From Campylobacter ornithocola (lineage in GTDB: Bacteria > Campylobacterota > Campylobacteria > Campylobacterales > Campylobacteraceae), in NCBI RefSeq assembly GCF_013201605.1, contig NZ_CP053848.1, positions 868,001 to 932,000 on the forward strand: a stretch of 64,000 nucleotides of DNA, in the 5' to 3' direction. Within the stretch, counting starts at the first letter, position 1. Each line of letters starts with the position of its first letter. Of this stretch, positions 48,220 through 57,697 are shown piece after piece. A program made the position numbers and the translations under genes. The notes below the pieces were generated by a model, which made no database searches, was not told where the DNA came from, and saw only the letters and a list, made by a program, of their open reading frames with translations.

Positions 48220-49547
48220 GATATAAAAAACCTAACACAAAAAAACACGAACATTTTTTACAAACTAGAAAAGAACCAAATGCACTTTATTTGGGTGTAA
48301 ACACTAATATAAAATGCTTTAATAATATATGTCCTAGTGAAAAACATTATTGGTATTTTTTTAATCATATTGATTTAGAAAATAAAATTAATATTACCTA
48401 TAATCCCAAATTTGGCGTTTATTTAGGTAAAATTACATTTGATAAAAAAGGTAATAAACTCATACCAGAATATATATCTACAAGTATTGAAAATTTAGAA
48501 GAAGAAGTTAAAAAAATTAAAAATCCTTTATGGATAGCTGAAAAAAATGATGATTATGTTAAACCCGAGCCATTTTTTTTTGAAGATAATATTTTTGGCA
48601 AAAAAGTAAAAATAACTAGAGATAATTACCGCCTAACAAACCCAAACAATCTAGAATACCAATGCAAAATAGAAAAAAATACAATCATATTAAATCAAGA
48701 ACAAATCATATCTTATGTAAAAGAAATTCATAGTAAAAATGTAAAAATAATTCAAGAATATATAGAACAAATTTACAAAGATAATGGAATCAAACCTTAT
48801 GCATTTGATGATGAATTTTATGAAGAATTAGGTGATTTGGGAATAATCACTCAAAGACAAGTAGAAGGCTTTAAAAGTGATCGCTTAATTAAGAAAAATT
48901 CATTATTGCTTACTATGTTAGATTATTTAGCTAGACAAGATAGAAAAAGTAAAGATTATTTAATTACTTTTGATGATGAATATTTTTATGATTATTTTGT
49001 TTTTAGTTTAGGTGGGTTTATGTTAAAACTTTCTCAAGGTATGCTTCAAAATGAAATAAATTCTCTTTTTAATCCTGCAGTTTATATAGATGATACAAAA
49101 GTAAATTATAAAGATTTAAGTGAGAATTTAAATAAGCATTATGAAAAAGAATTACTTAATATGGGATTTGAAAAAAAAGGTAGTTACTTTGTGGATTATT
49201 TTGATTATAGTTTTAATTACAAGGGGTTTTTTGAGATTAACCTAGATGATTATTTTCCAAATAATTTACATTCAAAAACTATGGTTAAACTAAAATATAA
49301 CAATGAAATAAATTTTGGAATCAAATATAAATATAATTTTGTTGAAACACCCAATATTCTATACACTAAGAAAAACAATCAAATGGAGGAATTTTACATC
49401 CCCTCTACTCTAGGTAAATACTATTTTCAGATAAGTAGATACCATAATGAAGTTTTTTTTGAACTTTTAAAACCATACTATCCTGATATAAAAAATCTTC
49501 CTAAAGGATGGTGTAAGGAAATGATTGAAAAATCAAATAATTTATAA
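48216..49547 (+). CDS. Unknown protein coupled to E3 (candidate immunity protein or second effector)
   Basis: A 443-residue protein with no signal peptide or membrane helix, rich in Tyr, Phe, Asn and Lys. Its ATG overlaps the E3 stop by 4 bp, the place where the immunity gene of a polymorphic toxin usually stands, but it is large for an immunity protein. No family recognised. It converges with tssL with a 6-bp overlap, closing the array. Confidence 0.7.
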   Translation: MRYKKPNTKKHEHFLQTRKEPNALYLGVNTNIKCFNNICPSEKHYWYFFNHIDLENKINITYNPKFGVYLGKITFDKKGNKLIPEYISTSIENLEEEVKKIKNPLWIAEKNDDYVKPEPFFFEDNIFGKKVKITRDNYRLTNPNNLEYQCKIEKNTIILNQEQIISYVKEIHSKNVKIIQEYIEQIYKDNGIKPYAFDDEFYEELGDLGIITQRQVEGFKSDRLIKKNSLLLTMLDYLARQDRKSKDYLITFDDEYFYDYFVFSLGGFMLKLSQGMLQNEINSLFNPAVYIDDTKVNYKDLSENLNKHYEKELLNMGFEKKGSYFVDYFDYSFNYKGFFEINLDDYFPNNLHSKTMVKLKYNNEINFGIKYKYNFVETPNILYTKKNNQMEEFYIPSTLGKYYFQISRYHNEVFFELLKPYYPDIKNLPKGWCKEMIEKSNNL

Positions 49548-50312
49548 TTTTTCCATATTTTCAATCAAACTGCTAATATTAGAATCGATTTTAATATTAT
49601 GAGTTTGCAAATCAAAAATTGCAAAAATGAAAAAACCAAGAATACAACCAATAGGAATAACAGCAAGTACAAATTTCATAAATCTGCGTTGAAAATACTG
49701 CCAAAATTTTTCCCTATTAGCTCCATTATAAGCCTTATCAAAAGCTGTCTCATCTGTTAAATTTATAAGAGGAGTTAAAGCCGATGCTATATTGTTACAA
49801 AGATAAATAATTTTTTCCTCAACATCTTTTTCATGAGAATATTTTCCTCTATATCCTAAAATCAAGCAAACATATATGAATTCCAAAAAATCCTTGTTTT
49901 TGGATGGATTAGACAACCAAGAAAGCGCTATATCGTAAAAATTATCACCACCTAGAGTCTCATCAAATAACCTCACGGTTAAAGTATGATTTGCCCAAGA
50001 GCTATTAATAAATAAATCATTTTTCATTAGACTTTCATCTATAAATACACATAAACAATATCTTAATTTTATAATATCTTTCTCATCATACTCTTTAAAA
50101 GTACTTAATCTTGAACTCCAAACCAAAATTTCATTTACAAGCTTTTCTTTTAAATTCTCTATATAAGCAGCATCCAAAGAATGAACCTTAGATAATCTAT
50201 AAACAAGTAAAAGAATTTCCAAGCAATTATCAACAACTTTATTGATTTCTAAACCTTTTAAATCACTTTCTAAAAGCAAAGATCCTTCTTTAAAATGTGA
50301 TTCTTTTTGCAT
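49542..50312 (-). CDS. tssL: T6SS membrane complex protein TssL (DotU-like)
   Basis: Inner-membrane partner of TssM and TssK. The 256-residue form has the cytoplasmic DotU domain (YCLCVFIDESLM, HTLTVRLFDETLGGDNFYDIAL, LILGYRGKY) and a single C-terminal membrane helix (VLAVIPIGCILGFFIFAIF). There is no peptidoglycan-binding extension. The start is placed at 50312 because AAGGAG lies 5 bases upstream. An upstream ATG at 50336 would overlap tssK and has no such site. It is third in the tssJ-tssK-tssL unit. Confidence 0.93.
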   Translation of the reverse strand: MQKESHFKEGSLLLESDLKGLEINKVVDNCLEILLLVYRLSKVHSLDAAYIENLKEKLVNEILVWSSRLSTFKEYDEKDIIKLRYCLCVFIDESLMKNDLFINSSWANHTLTVRLFDETLGGDNFYDIALSWLSNPSKNKDFLEFIYVCLILGYRGKYSHEKDVEEKIIYLCNNIASALTPLINLTDETAFDKAYNGANREKFWQYFQRRFMKFVLAVIPIGCILGFFIFAIFDLQTHNIKIDSNISSLIENMEKL

Positions 50313-50320
50313 ATTACTCC

Positions 50321-51721
50321 TTAAAATACAGCCCACATTTTTATATCAGGGTTTTTTATATTTGTTGTTAGATATAAACTTATAACATTTTCGCCCTTAA
50401 AGTATTTAAACAGCTCATCTTTTTTGTCTAACTTGTAATAAATATAACCATTTAAATAAGGTATGGAAGATGGAATATTTGAAATTTGCTCTATGTTTAT
50501 CCCTCGTAATTGTGTTGTTACTATACTTTTTATCCTACTTTGAGTATGAATTTTACTTTGAGTTTTAAAATTATATAATAAATACTCATGATTAACATCA
50601 GCACTAATAGCTAAAAATAATTCACCCTCTTCAATAACCGTAGGATTGTCAAATAACAAATCATAAAATCCATTGTTATTATCAATTACTTGAGCCATAG
50701 TATATTTTGGAGAAGTTATTTTTGCAAATAAAACTCTCAGTTGATTAGTAAGTGGTAAAAAAGTGTTAGTCAAGTCATCATGATTATATACTATAAAATC
50801 AGAAAAGGAGCTTTCAGTACCAAAAGCACTAAGATCTCCTTGAAAATCAACTAATTTTTCATATAAATTTTCAGGATGTATTTTATCTTTATTGATTATA
50901 TATGAAAAAATAAAATACCATTTTTTTAAAAGATTAAGCGATAAATATGTACTAAAATCCAAGGTGTTTTTAGTTTGATCTATACCCTTAAATACTTCAG
51001 TGAGTATTTCTTTATGCTGTTTAATTGAATGCAAAATTTCTTCTAAAAATGATTTAATATACGAAGATTTATTTAAATCTAAACAAGTGGGTATAAAACT
51101 TTCATCTAACTCTATTTTTTTATTTAAATCAATATTTTTGATTTTTGCTATAGGAATTTCAAGTTCATCTGGAGTTTTGCTACCTAAAAAGCCCAATTTC
51201 AATCTCAAACTAGCTAAAGTAATGCTTATTTTTTCTTGAGAGAAAGTAATATTATCATTCTCATATTCATCTTCTAAATCAGTATGTTTAAAAACATCAT
51301 TAGTATTATCATCATATATTCTTGAAGCTACAACACTTCTTAAACTAATGTATTTTGAATTAGGTATATTATTGTATAAAGATATATCTGCTATAGAGGA
51401 TAAACCCATAGGAATTTTAATAACAATAATAGAATTTACCAAAGAATCATAATTAACTTCCAAAGGCTCTGGAAGCTCATCTTGTTCTGGCGCATTAAAA
51501 ATGCTACCATCTTTAGCAATTCCAGAAATTCTTTTAAGTGCTATTTTTCCTTGCATTAACATTTCATTGGAAAATTCTAAATCAATTATTCCATATAAAT
51601 TATTGAAAGTTGAAATTGTTTTAAGATTAATATTTCTTTCAAAATATCGTTCTTGTTGCTCAAAATGAATTTTATCAATATTTAGCCCATTAAACCAAGC
51701 TACTTTTAGCTTATCTGCCAT
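50321..51721 (-). CDS. tssK: T6SS baseplate protein TssK
   Basis: Baseplate subunit that links the TssEFG wedge to the membrane complex. The 466-residue length is normal. Family features are VAWFNGLNIDKIHFEQQERYFER at the start (shortened here), a central domain with IKIPMGLSSIADISLYNN and a C-terminal region ending in ISLYLTTNIKNPDIKMWAVF. AAGGAAAA precedes the ATG. It lies 15 bp after tssJ and 8 bp before tssL. Confidence 0.9.
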   Translation of the reverse strand: MADKLKVAWFNGLNIDKIHFEQQERYFERNINLKTISTFNNLYGIIDLEFSNEMLMQGKIALKRISGIAKDGSIFNAPEQDELPEPLEVNYDSLVNSIIVIKIPMGLSSIADISLYNNIPNSKYISLRSVVASRIYDDNTNDVFKHTDLEDEYENDNITFSQEKISITLASLRLKLGFLGSKTPDELEIPIAKIKNIDLNKKIELDESFIPTCLDLNKSSYIKSFLEEILHSIKQHKEILTEVFKGIDQTKNTLDFSTYLSLNLLKKWYFIFSYIINKDKIHPENLYEKLVDFQGDLSAFGTESSFSDFIVYNHDDLTNTFLPLTNQLRVLFAKITSPKYTMAQVIDNNNGFYDLLFDNPTVIEEGELFLAISADVNHEYLLYNFKTQSKIHTQSRIKSIVTTQLRGINIEQISNIPSSIPYLNGYIYYKLDKKDELFKYFKGENVISLYLTTNIKNPDIKMWAVF

Positions 51722-51736
51722 TATATTTTCCTTAGA

Positions 51737-52177
51737 TTAAATATGTCTAACACCATCTTTTGTTATTTCAAATTTTAATGTTTTTTTAGTTCCAAAACCA
51801 TTAGCATCATCTGTTTTTGCCCAAATTTTTGTTACCTTTTTAGTATTATTTGCAAATAAAACCAAAATACCAATATACGGCACTTCTTCATCTATAACTT
51901 TAAAAGCAATAATATTATCTTTAGGGGCAATTTGTAGTCTAATCGAGTCGATTTTATCTCTACCGAGTAGAGCATCCTCTCTATTAATCAGCTCTAAATC
52001 ACTAGCCTTTATAAATTTATTTACATCTTTTAGTTGATACACAATAACAGTCAAAGGAACATCATCATTTCTACTATTTAAATTAGAATTTTTTATATTA
52101 TCAATCTTTACACTTACAACACTAGAGCAAGAACTTAAAAACAACCCCATGAGCAACATAACAAAAATTTTTCTCAT
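51737..52177 (-). CDS. tssJ: T6SS outer-membrane lipoprotein TssJ
   Basis: Lipoprotein that anchors the TssM periplasmic domain at the outer membrane. The 146 residues begin with a signal peptide (MRKIFVMLLMGLFLSSC) whose lipobox LSSC gives the lipidated cysteine. The small beta-sandwich domain contains PLTVIVYQLKDVNKF and the acidic loop region typical of the family. The start at 52177 was preferred over an ATG 6 bases upstream, because AAGG is then 6 bases away instead of touching the codon. Confidence 0.9.
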   Translation of the reverse strand: MRKIFVMLLMGLFLSSCSSVVSVKIDNIKNSNLNSRNDDVPLTVIVYQLKDVNKFIKASDLELINREDALLGRDKIDSIRLQIAPKDNIIAFKVIDEEVPYIGILVLFANNTKKVTKIWAKTDDANGFGTKKTLKFEITKDGVRHI

Positions 52178-52212
52178 TCCCATCCTTAAAAAAATACTTA
52201 AATAAATAACAC

Positions 52213-52236
52213 TATAATTTTATTTTTTATTATAAT
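52213..52236. promoter_or_regulatory. Divergent promoter elements tssJ / tssA
   Basis: In the 94-bp gap between tssJ and tssA, TATAAT occurs on the + strand at 52213-52218 and 52231-52236, and on the minus strand at 52229-52234 (overlapping ATTATAAT). The two units probably share this small region. No operator was recognised. Confidence 0.5.
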
Positions 52237-52271
52237 TAAAAAAACTTTCAATAGTGCTTAGGAGATAAAAA

Positions 52272-53546
52272 ATGATTTTCTGTGATCATTATGAAGAAAA
52301 TTTAGAAAACTTAGAGATATTTCATTTACTTGAAGAAGAGATGACAAAATACAAAACATTAAATCATGAAAAAATACAATGGGATAAGGTATATGAACAC
52401 TCATTAGATATTTTACAAAACAACTCGATGGATATGAAAATTTTCGCTTACTTTTCTTTATCATGTTTAGCATTAAATAACGAAGAGTGTTTTAAAATAT
52501 TTTTAGAAATAATAATTTTTACAGAAAAATTATTTCGAGAAAAACCTGAAAATATAAGTAAAACATCTTCTATACTATTAAATCAAAAAAAGAAATACAA
52601 ACAAATTGTTGAAAATTTTATTAATGAATTTAATAAAAATTCACCAAAATGCTCACAAGTCACAGCTAAAAGTTTAAATGAGTATTTTGAAAAATTACGC
52701 GAAATTTTAAATTGTAATTTTGCAAAATTAAACATTAAAGAAGAAATAACTCAAACTAAACAATCACCTCTTAAATCTCCAGTGACACAAGTAAATATCG
52801 ATATAAAAAACACAAAATTATCTAATCTTAGCGATAGAGAATACAGAACATTATTAAATAATCTAGCAATAGAATTACTAGAAAATAACATTGAAAATAC
52901 TAATGCTTATTCATTGTTTGCAGAAGCAGCTTGGGGAAGATTAAAAACCCTTCCACCGCATTCAGATTTTGTCACTAAAGTAAGATATCCTGATAGAAAT
53001 TTAATAAAATTACTATTAGATAAAAATACGAATGAGTTAGATCAAATAAAATGTTTTATCAATAACCTTTCACTTAACCCTTTCTGGATAGAAGGATTTA
53101 AACTATTTTGTGATTTTTTACATCATCATCAAAAAGAACACTCCTTGAAAATTTTAAATTTACTAACTTGTAATTTTATTCTCAAATTCAAAGATATTAC
53201 CAAGTTAAGATTTGACAACGGCGAATTAATGTGTAAAGAAGATACATTTAATTATTTTGTAAAACAAAATCAAGAAACTAATAAAAAAACACACACCACA
53301 TCCGATAAAAATAAAAAAGTAGAGCAATTACTCATTGAAATAAACAATGAAAATTATAATAATTCTTTATTTTGTAATATAAATTCTTTAATAGCCATGG
53401 CACAAGTTTTTGAAACAAACAATATGAAAAATAATGCAAAAATTATATACTTACAACTAGTTGAACTTATGGAAAAAACCTTATTAAAGGATTACTTAAG
53501 TGATGAGTATAATTATGCAAAAAACAAAACTAATAAAAAAATATAA
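52272..53546 (+). CDS. tssA: T6SS protein TssA (ImpA N-terminal domain)
   Basis: TssA proteins cap the baseplate or sheath during assembly. The 424-residue protein shows an ImpA-type N-terminal domain (IQWDKVYEHSLDILQNNSMDMKIFAYFSL) followed by a long linker and a helical C-terminal region with EAAWGRLKTLPPHSD near residue 215. GGAG lies before the ATG. It heads the rightward unit of structural genes, though tssB has its own promoter candidate. The C-terminal subtype was not determined. Confidence 0.85.
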   Translation: MIFCDHYEENLENLEIFHLLEEEMTKYKTLNHEKIQWDKVYEHSLDILQNNSMDMKIFAYFSLSCLALNNEECFKIFLEIIIFTEKLFREKPENISKTSSILLNQKKKYKQIVENFINEFNKNSPKCSQVTAKSLNEYFEKLREILNCNFAKLNIKEEITQTKQSPLKSPVTQVNIDIKNTKLSNLSDREYRTLLNNLAIELLENNIENTNAYSLFAEAAWGRLKTLPPHSDFVTKVRYPDRNLIKLLLDKNTNELDQIKCFINNLSLNPFWIEGFKLFCDFLHHHQKEHSLKILNLLTCNFILKFKDITKLRFDNGELMCKEDTFNYFVKQNQETNKKTHTTSDKNKKVEQLLIEINNENYNNSLFCNINSLIAMAQVFETNNMKNNAKIIYLQLVELMEKTLLKDYLSDEYNYAKNKTNKKI

Positions 53547-53574
53547 ACTTAGTTATTCTTTATTTAGTTTTATG

Positions 53575-53580
53575 TATAAT
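53575..53580 (+). promoter_or_regulatory. Predicted -10 box of tssBCEFG
   Basis: TGTATAAT (extended -10) in the 73-bp gap between tssA and tssB, 40 bases before the tssB ATG. It would start a message covering the sheath and baseplate genes. Confidence 0.5.
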
Positions 53581-53619
53581 TTAAAAAATAAATTTTAATT
53601 CAAAAAATAAGGAAGTAAA

Positions 53620-54105
53620 ATGTCTGATGGATCAAGTGCACCAAAAGAACGCATAAATATAACCTACAAGGCAAAAACAAACGGGCAAAACGCAGAGATA
53701 GAATTACCTTTAAAACTTATGATAATGGCTAATTTAACAGGTAAAAATGAACAAAATTTAGAAGATAGAGAAATTGTGTCTATCAACAAAATAAATTTTA
53801 ATCAAGTTATGCAAAAACTAGACATTAAAACCCAATTTAATGTTAAAAATACTTTGGGTGGAGGCGCTGAAGAATTAGATATCAACCTAAAAATATCTAG
53901 TATGAAAGATTTTTCGCCTGATAATATAGTGCAACAAGTGCCAGAGTTAAATAAACTAATGCGCCTTAGAGAAGCATTAATGGCTCTAAAAGGACCCATG
54001 GGTAATATTCCAAATTTTAGAAAAGCTGTTTTAGATGCTCTAAAAAATGAAAAAACCAAAGAGCAGTTGCTTTTAGAAATCAAAAAAGAAAATAACGAAG
54101 AATAA
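53620..54105 (+). CDS. tssB: T6SS sheath small subunit TssB
   Basis: Forms with TssC the contractile sheath around the Hcp tube. The 161 residues have the family pattern: APKERINITYKAKTNG at the start, ELPLKLMIMANLTGK, SINKINFNQVM, and the helical end PELNKLMRLREALMALKGPMGN and NFRKAVLDAL. AAGGAAG precedes the ATG and tssC follows after 12 bp. Confidence 0.96.
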   Translation: MSDGSSAPKERINITYKAKTNGQNAEIELPLKLMIMANLTGKNEQNLEDREIVSINKINFNQVMQKLDIKTQFNVKNTLGGGAEELDINLKISSMKDFSPDNIVQQVPELNKLMRLREALMALKGPMGNIPNFRKAVLDALKNEKTKEQLLLEIKKENNEE

Positions 54106-54117
54106 AGGAAACATAAT

Positions 54118-55572
54118 ATGTCAAAAGATAAAGTAATTGATACTCCAATTATTGAAAGTATTATGGAAAAAAGCAAATATGCTAGAAATGATGAAAGCTA
54201 TAGTATAGCAAAAAGAGGAGTAGCCGAATTTATTTCCGCAATAGTTGAAAGCGATAACATAGAAGATAAAATCAACAAATTTGCACTTGATGAAATGATT
54301 GCCCATATCGATGATTTATTATCAAAACAAATGGATGAGATTTTACATAATGAAGAATTTCAAAAATTAGAATCGACTTGGAGAGGACTTTTCTTCTTAG
54401 TAGAAAGAACTGATTTTAATGAAAATATTAAAATTAATCTTTTTGATATTACAAAAGAAGAAGTTTTAGAAGATTTCGAAAATAATCCAGACATCACCCA
54501 AAGTGTTGTTTATAAAAATATTTATTCTTCAGAATATGGACAATTTGGTGGAGAACCAGTTGGTGCTATAATTGGTGATTACCAACTAAGCACTGCAAGT
54601 CCAGATATGACTTTTTTAAATAAAATGTCAAGCATAGCAGCAATGAGTCATTCTCCATTTTTAACTTCTTTAGGACCTAAATTTTTTGGTTTAGAAAATT
54701 ATTCAGAATTAGCTAATATTCAGGATTTACAAAGTCTTCTCGAAGGTCCACAATACACAAGATGGAGAACTTTTAGAGAAAATGAAGATTCTAAATACAC
54801 AGGATTAATGGTTACGAGGTTTTTGACAAGATCGCCTTATGATAGTGAAGAAAATCCCATCAAAAGCTTTAATTACAAAGAAAATGTTCACGCATCTCAT
54901 AATCATCTATTATGGGGAAATTCAGCATATGCTTTCGCAACAAGATTAACAGAAAGTTTTGCTAAATACAGGTGGTGCGGTAGTATCATAGGACCAAAAA
55001 GCGGTGGAAGCGTAAAAGATCTTCCTACTTATTTTTATGAAAATTTTGGAAACTTAAAAGCTAAAATTCCTACTGAAGTTTTGATTACAGATAGAAGAGA
55101 ATATGAACTTGCAGAAAATGGGTTTATAACTTTAACTCTAAGAAGAGACACCAATAATGCAGCATTTTTTTCAGCAAATTCTGCTTTAAAACCTAAAATA
55201 TTTCCAAACACACCAGAAGGAAAAGAGGCTGAAACAAATTACCGCTTAGGTACTCAATTGCCTTATGTATTTTTAATTTCAAGATTAGCACATTATCTAA
55301 AAGTACTACAAAGAGAAGAAATTGGAAGCTGGAAGGAAAGAAGTGATATTGAAAATGGTTTAAACGAATGGGTTAGACAATATATTTCAGATCAAGAAAA
55401 TCCACCAGCAGAGGTTAGAAGTAGAAGACCTTTTAGAGGGGCTCAAGTAAAAGTGGATAATATACCAGGGGAGCCTGGATGGTATAAGATTGGGTTGAGT
55501 GTTCGTCCTCACTTTAAATATATGGGTGGAAATTTTGAACTATCTTTAGTAGGTAAATTGGATAAAGAATAA
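54118..55572 (+). CDS. tssC: T6SS sheath large subunit TssC
   Basis: Main sheath protein. The 484 residues include the N-terminal helix region, LESTWRGLFFLVERTDF, GAIIGDYQLS, PFLTSLGPKFFGL, LLWGNSAYAFATRLTESFAKYRWC and the end HFKYMGGNFELSLVGKLDKE. Length and motifs are normal. Sheath recycling usually needs the ATPase TssH/ClpV, which is not encoded here. Confidence 0.97.
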   Translation: MSKDKVIDTPIIESIMEKSKYARNDESYSIAKRGVAEFISAIVESDNIEDKINKFALDEMIAHIDDLLSKQMDEILHNEEFQKLESTWRGLFFLVERTDFNENIKINLFDITKEEVLEDFENNPDITQSVVYKNIYSSEYGQFGGEPVGAIIGDYQLSTASPDMTFLNKMSSIAAMSHSPFLTSLGPKFFGLENYSELANIQDLQSLLEGPQYTRWRTFRENEDSKYTGLMVTRFLTRSPYDSEENPIKSFNYKENVHASHNHLLWGNSAYAFATRLTESFAKYRWCGSIIGPKSGGSVKDLPTYFYENFGNLKAKIPTEVLITDRREYELAENGFITLTLRRDTNNAAFFSANSALKPKIFPNTPEGKEAETNYRLGTQLPYVFLISRLAHYLKVLQREEIGSWKERSDIENGLNEWVRQYISDQENPPAEVRSRRPFRGAQVKVDNIPGEPGWYKIGLSVRPHFKYMGGNFELSLVGKLDKE

Positions 55573-55575
55573 TAA

Positions 55576-55968
55576 ATGTCTTTGTTGGATAAAATTATTC
55601 ATTCATTAGATGAGCAATATAAAAATATCCCTTTTTATCAAAATGAATTTCAAGAAATAAAAAATAATATACAAGTTTTGCTTAATGCAAAACTTGATGA
55701 CTGCTTAAGTGTTGAAGATTTTGGATTATCTAGTATGGAAAATCTAAATTTAAGCTCGACAGAACTTTGCTTGAACATGGCAAAAGAAATTCATAAACTC
55801 ATAAGTAAATACGAAAAAAGAATTATAATTAATTCTATCACATATAATGATTCTTTAAAACCTTGGCAACTTTCATTTTTACTAAAATGTGTTTTTTGTA
55901 ATGATAATTTTAAAGAATTTGCAATTGAAATTATATTTAAAAATAATCGATATTGCGAGGTTATCTAA
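55576..55968 (+). CDS. tssE: T6SS baseplate protein TssE (gp25-like)
   Basis: Baseplate wedge protein that starts sheath polymerisation. The 130-residue protein shows the gp25 pattern in a weak form: NNIQVLLNAKLDDCLSVEDFGL and KYEKRI near residue 80. It starts 3 bp after tssC and ends 1 bp before tssF. The position in the order B-C-E-F-G is what makes the call safe. Confidence 0.88.
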   Translation: MSLLDKIIHSLDEQYKNIPFYQNEFQEIKNNIQVLLNAKLDDCLSVEDFGLSSMENLNLSSTELCLNMAKEIHKLISKYEKRIIINSITYNDSLKPWQLSFLLKCVFCNDNFKEFAIEIIFKNNRYCEVI

Positions 55969-55969
55969 A

Positions 55970-57697
55970 ATGACACAAGATGATATACATTATTATCAAA
56001 AGGAGATTGCTTATCTTAATCATGCTCGGAAAATTTTTATAGATAAATTTCCCAAGTTAACCCCTTTTTTATCTTACGATAGTAAAGATCCAGATATAGA
56101 AAGAATTATTGAAAATTTAGCAATATTAACCTCTAAAATTCATCAAGAATTAGATCAAAATATACCCTATATTGCAGAATCTCTAATTAATATTCTTTCT
56201 CCAAATTACACCAACATTCTACCTTCTATGTGTATGCAAGAATTCAAATTTAGCGAAAACAGCAAACTCAACAGATTAATTATTCCTAAAAATAGTACAG
56301 TTAAATCTGTATCTATAGAAAAATGTGAATGTGAATTTAAAACAGTATATGATGTATATCTATATCCATTAAATATAGAGAATGTTTTTTTAGGAAGTGA
56401 AAGACAATATCATACATTAGATATACAACTTAGAGTTAGTAGAGAAGATTTAAACATAGAACATCTAGGTTTAGATAGACTAAGTATATACTTAGGGGAT
56501 GATGTTTACACATCATCTACATTACTTTTTTATATGCATCAATATTTAGAAGAAATAAAAGTCATATCTCATGACACAAAAGAAGAATTTAAAATAAATA
56601 CCCATAATATTAAAACTATGGGTTTAAAGCCAAACGAAAGTTGCCTATTTTATAATGACTTAGGATTTGAATCTTTTTCCTTGCTAAGAGAATACTTTTT
56701 TTTGCCTGAAAAATTTAATTTTATCTCAATACAAGGCTTGGATGTTTTACATGAGTGTAAAGGTAAGTTAATTAGCATTTTTTTTAAATTTAATAAAACA
56801 CTTCCTAAAAATTGTATTATAAAAAATGAATTATTCTCATTATCGACAACACCAATCATTAATATTTTCGAAAAAACAGCAGAACCTATCATCAATAATC
56901 ACTCGAAAAATGGATATAGAATTTTTATCGATAGAACAAATTTAAATGCATATGATATAGTTCAAATAAAACAAGTCAAAGCACATAATAGCGACAGCGG
57001 GAGTAGAATTTTAAAAAATTATAAAAATTTTGAACGTTTTGAATTTATGCAAAATAAAATACAAGATTTTTACTACATTACAAATAAATCAAATTCCAAG
57101 CAAGATAACTTCAAAGAAATATCGTTTTTTTCCTCAAACAATACAAATGAAACAATCACAATAGATGTATTATGCTGTAATAAAAATTTACCGACCCGTT
57201 TAAAAATAGGCGATATCAATCTTATACCTTTTTATAAAGATGCTATTACGAAAAACATTACCATTCCAACGCCGATTAAGCAAGTTAAAACCAATGGTGA
57301 TCTTTTATGGAAATTAGTTTCTATTTTGTCATTTAGTTATCAAACTCTTTTAACAAAAACATCCTTTTTTCAAGTTTTAGAAAGCTATAGCTTTCCTGAT
57401 GATAAAACTTCTGAAGTAGTATGTCAATTACTTACCTCTTCAATAATTGACATACGGTCAAAACCAAGCTACTTAATTGATGAGCATATTACAAAAAAAG
57501 GCACTATGAGTATTATAAGTATAGATGATTCTAAATTTTATTCTTTGGGTGAAGTTTATAAGTTAGGATTAATAATTTCAGAATTTTTATCATCCTTTGT
57601 GAGTATTAATTCATTTTGTGAATTAAAAATTAAATGCATAAACTCAAAAGTGACTATACACTATCCTTTTAAAAAAGGAATTAAACCTATATTATGA
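55970..57697 (+). CDS. tssF: T6SS baseplate protein TssF
   Basis: Baseplate wedge subunit. The 575-residue protein starts MTQDDIHYYQKEIAYLNHAR, with the usual FPKLTPFLS and DPDIERIIENLAILTSKIHQEL following, and ends near FVSINSFCELKIKC. GAGG lies before the ATG at 55970. An upstream ATG at 55889 would overlap tssE by 80 bp and has been rejected. It overlaps tssG by 4 bp. Confidence 0.94.
   Translation: MTQDDIHYYQKEIAYLNHARKIFIDKFPKLTPFLSYDSKDPDIERIIENLAILTSKIHQELDQNIPYIAESLINILSPNYTNILPSMCMQEFKFSENSKLNRLIIPKNSTVKSVSIEKCECEFKTVYDVYLYPLNIENVFLGSERQYHTLDIQLRVSREDLNIEHLGLDRLSIYLGDDVYTSSTLLFYMHQYLEEIKVISHDTKEEFKINTHNIKTMGLKPNESCLFYNDLGFESFSLLREYFFLPEKFNFISIQGLDVLHECKGKLISIFFKFNKTLPKNCIIKNELFSLSTTPIINIFEKTAEPIINNHSKNGYRIFIDRTNLNAYDIVQIKQVKAHNSDSGSRILKNYKNFERFEFMQNKIQDFYYITNKSNSKQDNFKEISFFSSNNTNETITIDVLCCNKNLPTRLKIGDINLIPFYKDAITKNITIPTPIKQVKTNGDLLWKLVSILSFSYQTLLTKTSFFQVLESYSFPDDKTSEVVCQLLTSSIIDIRSKPSYLIDEHITKKGTMSIISIDDSKFYSLGEVYKLGLIISEFLSSFVSINSFCELKIKCINSKVTIHYPFKKGIKPIL

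Noticed and set aside
50313-50336. Longer tssL start
   Set aside because: The ATG at 50312 has AAGGAG at ideal spacing; the longer form overlaps tssK and has no ribosome site.
55889-55969. Longer tssF start
   Set aside because: It would overlap tssE by 80 bp in another frame. The ATG at 55970 has GAGG and the family N-terminus.
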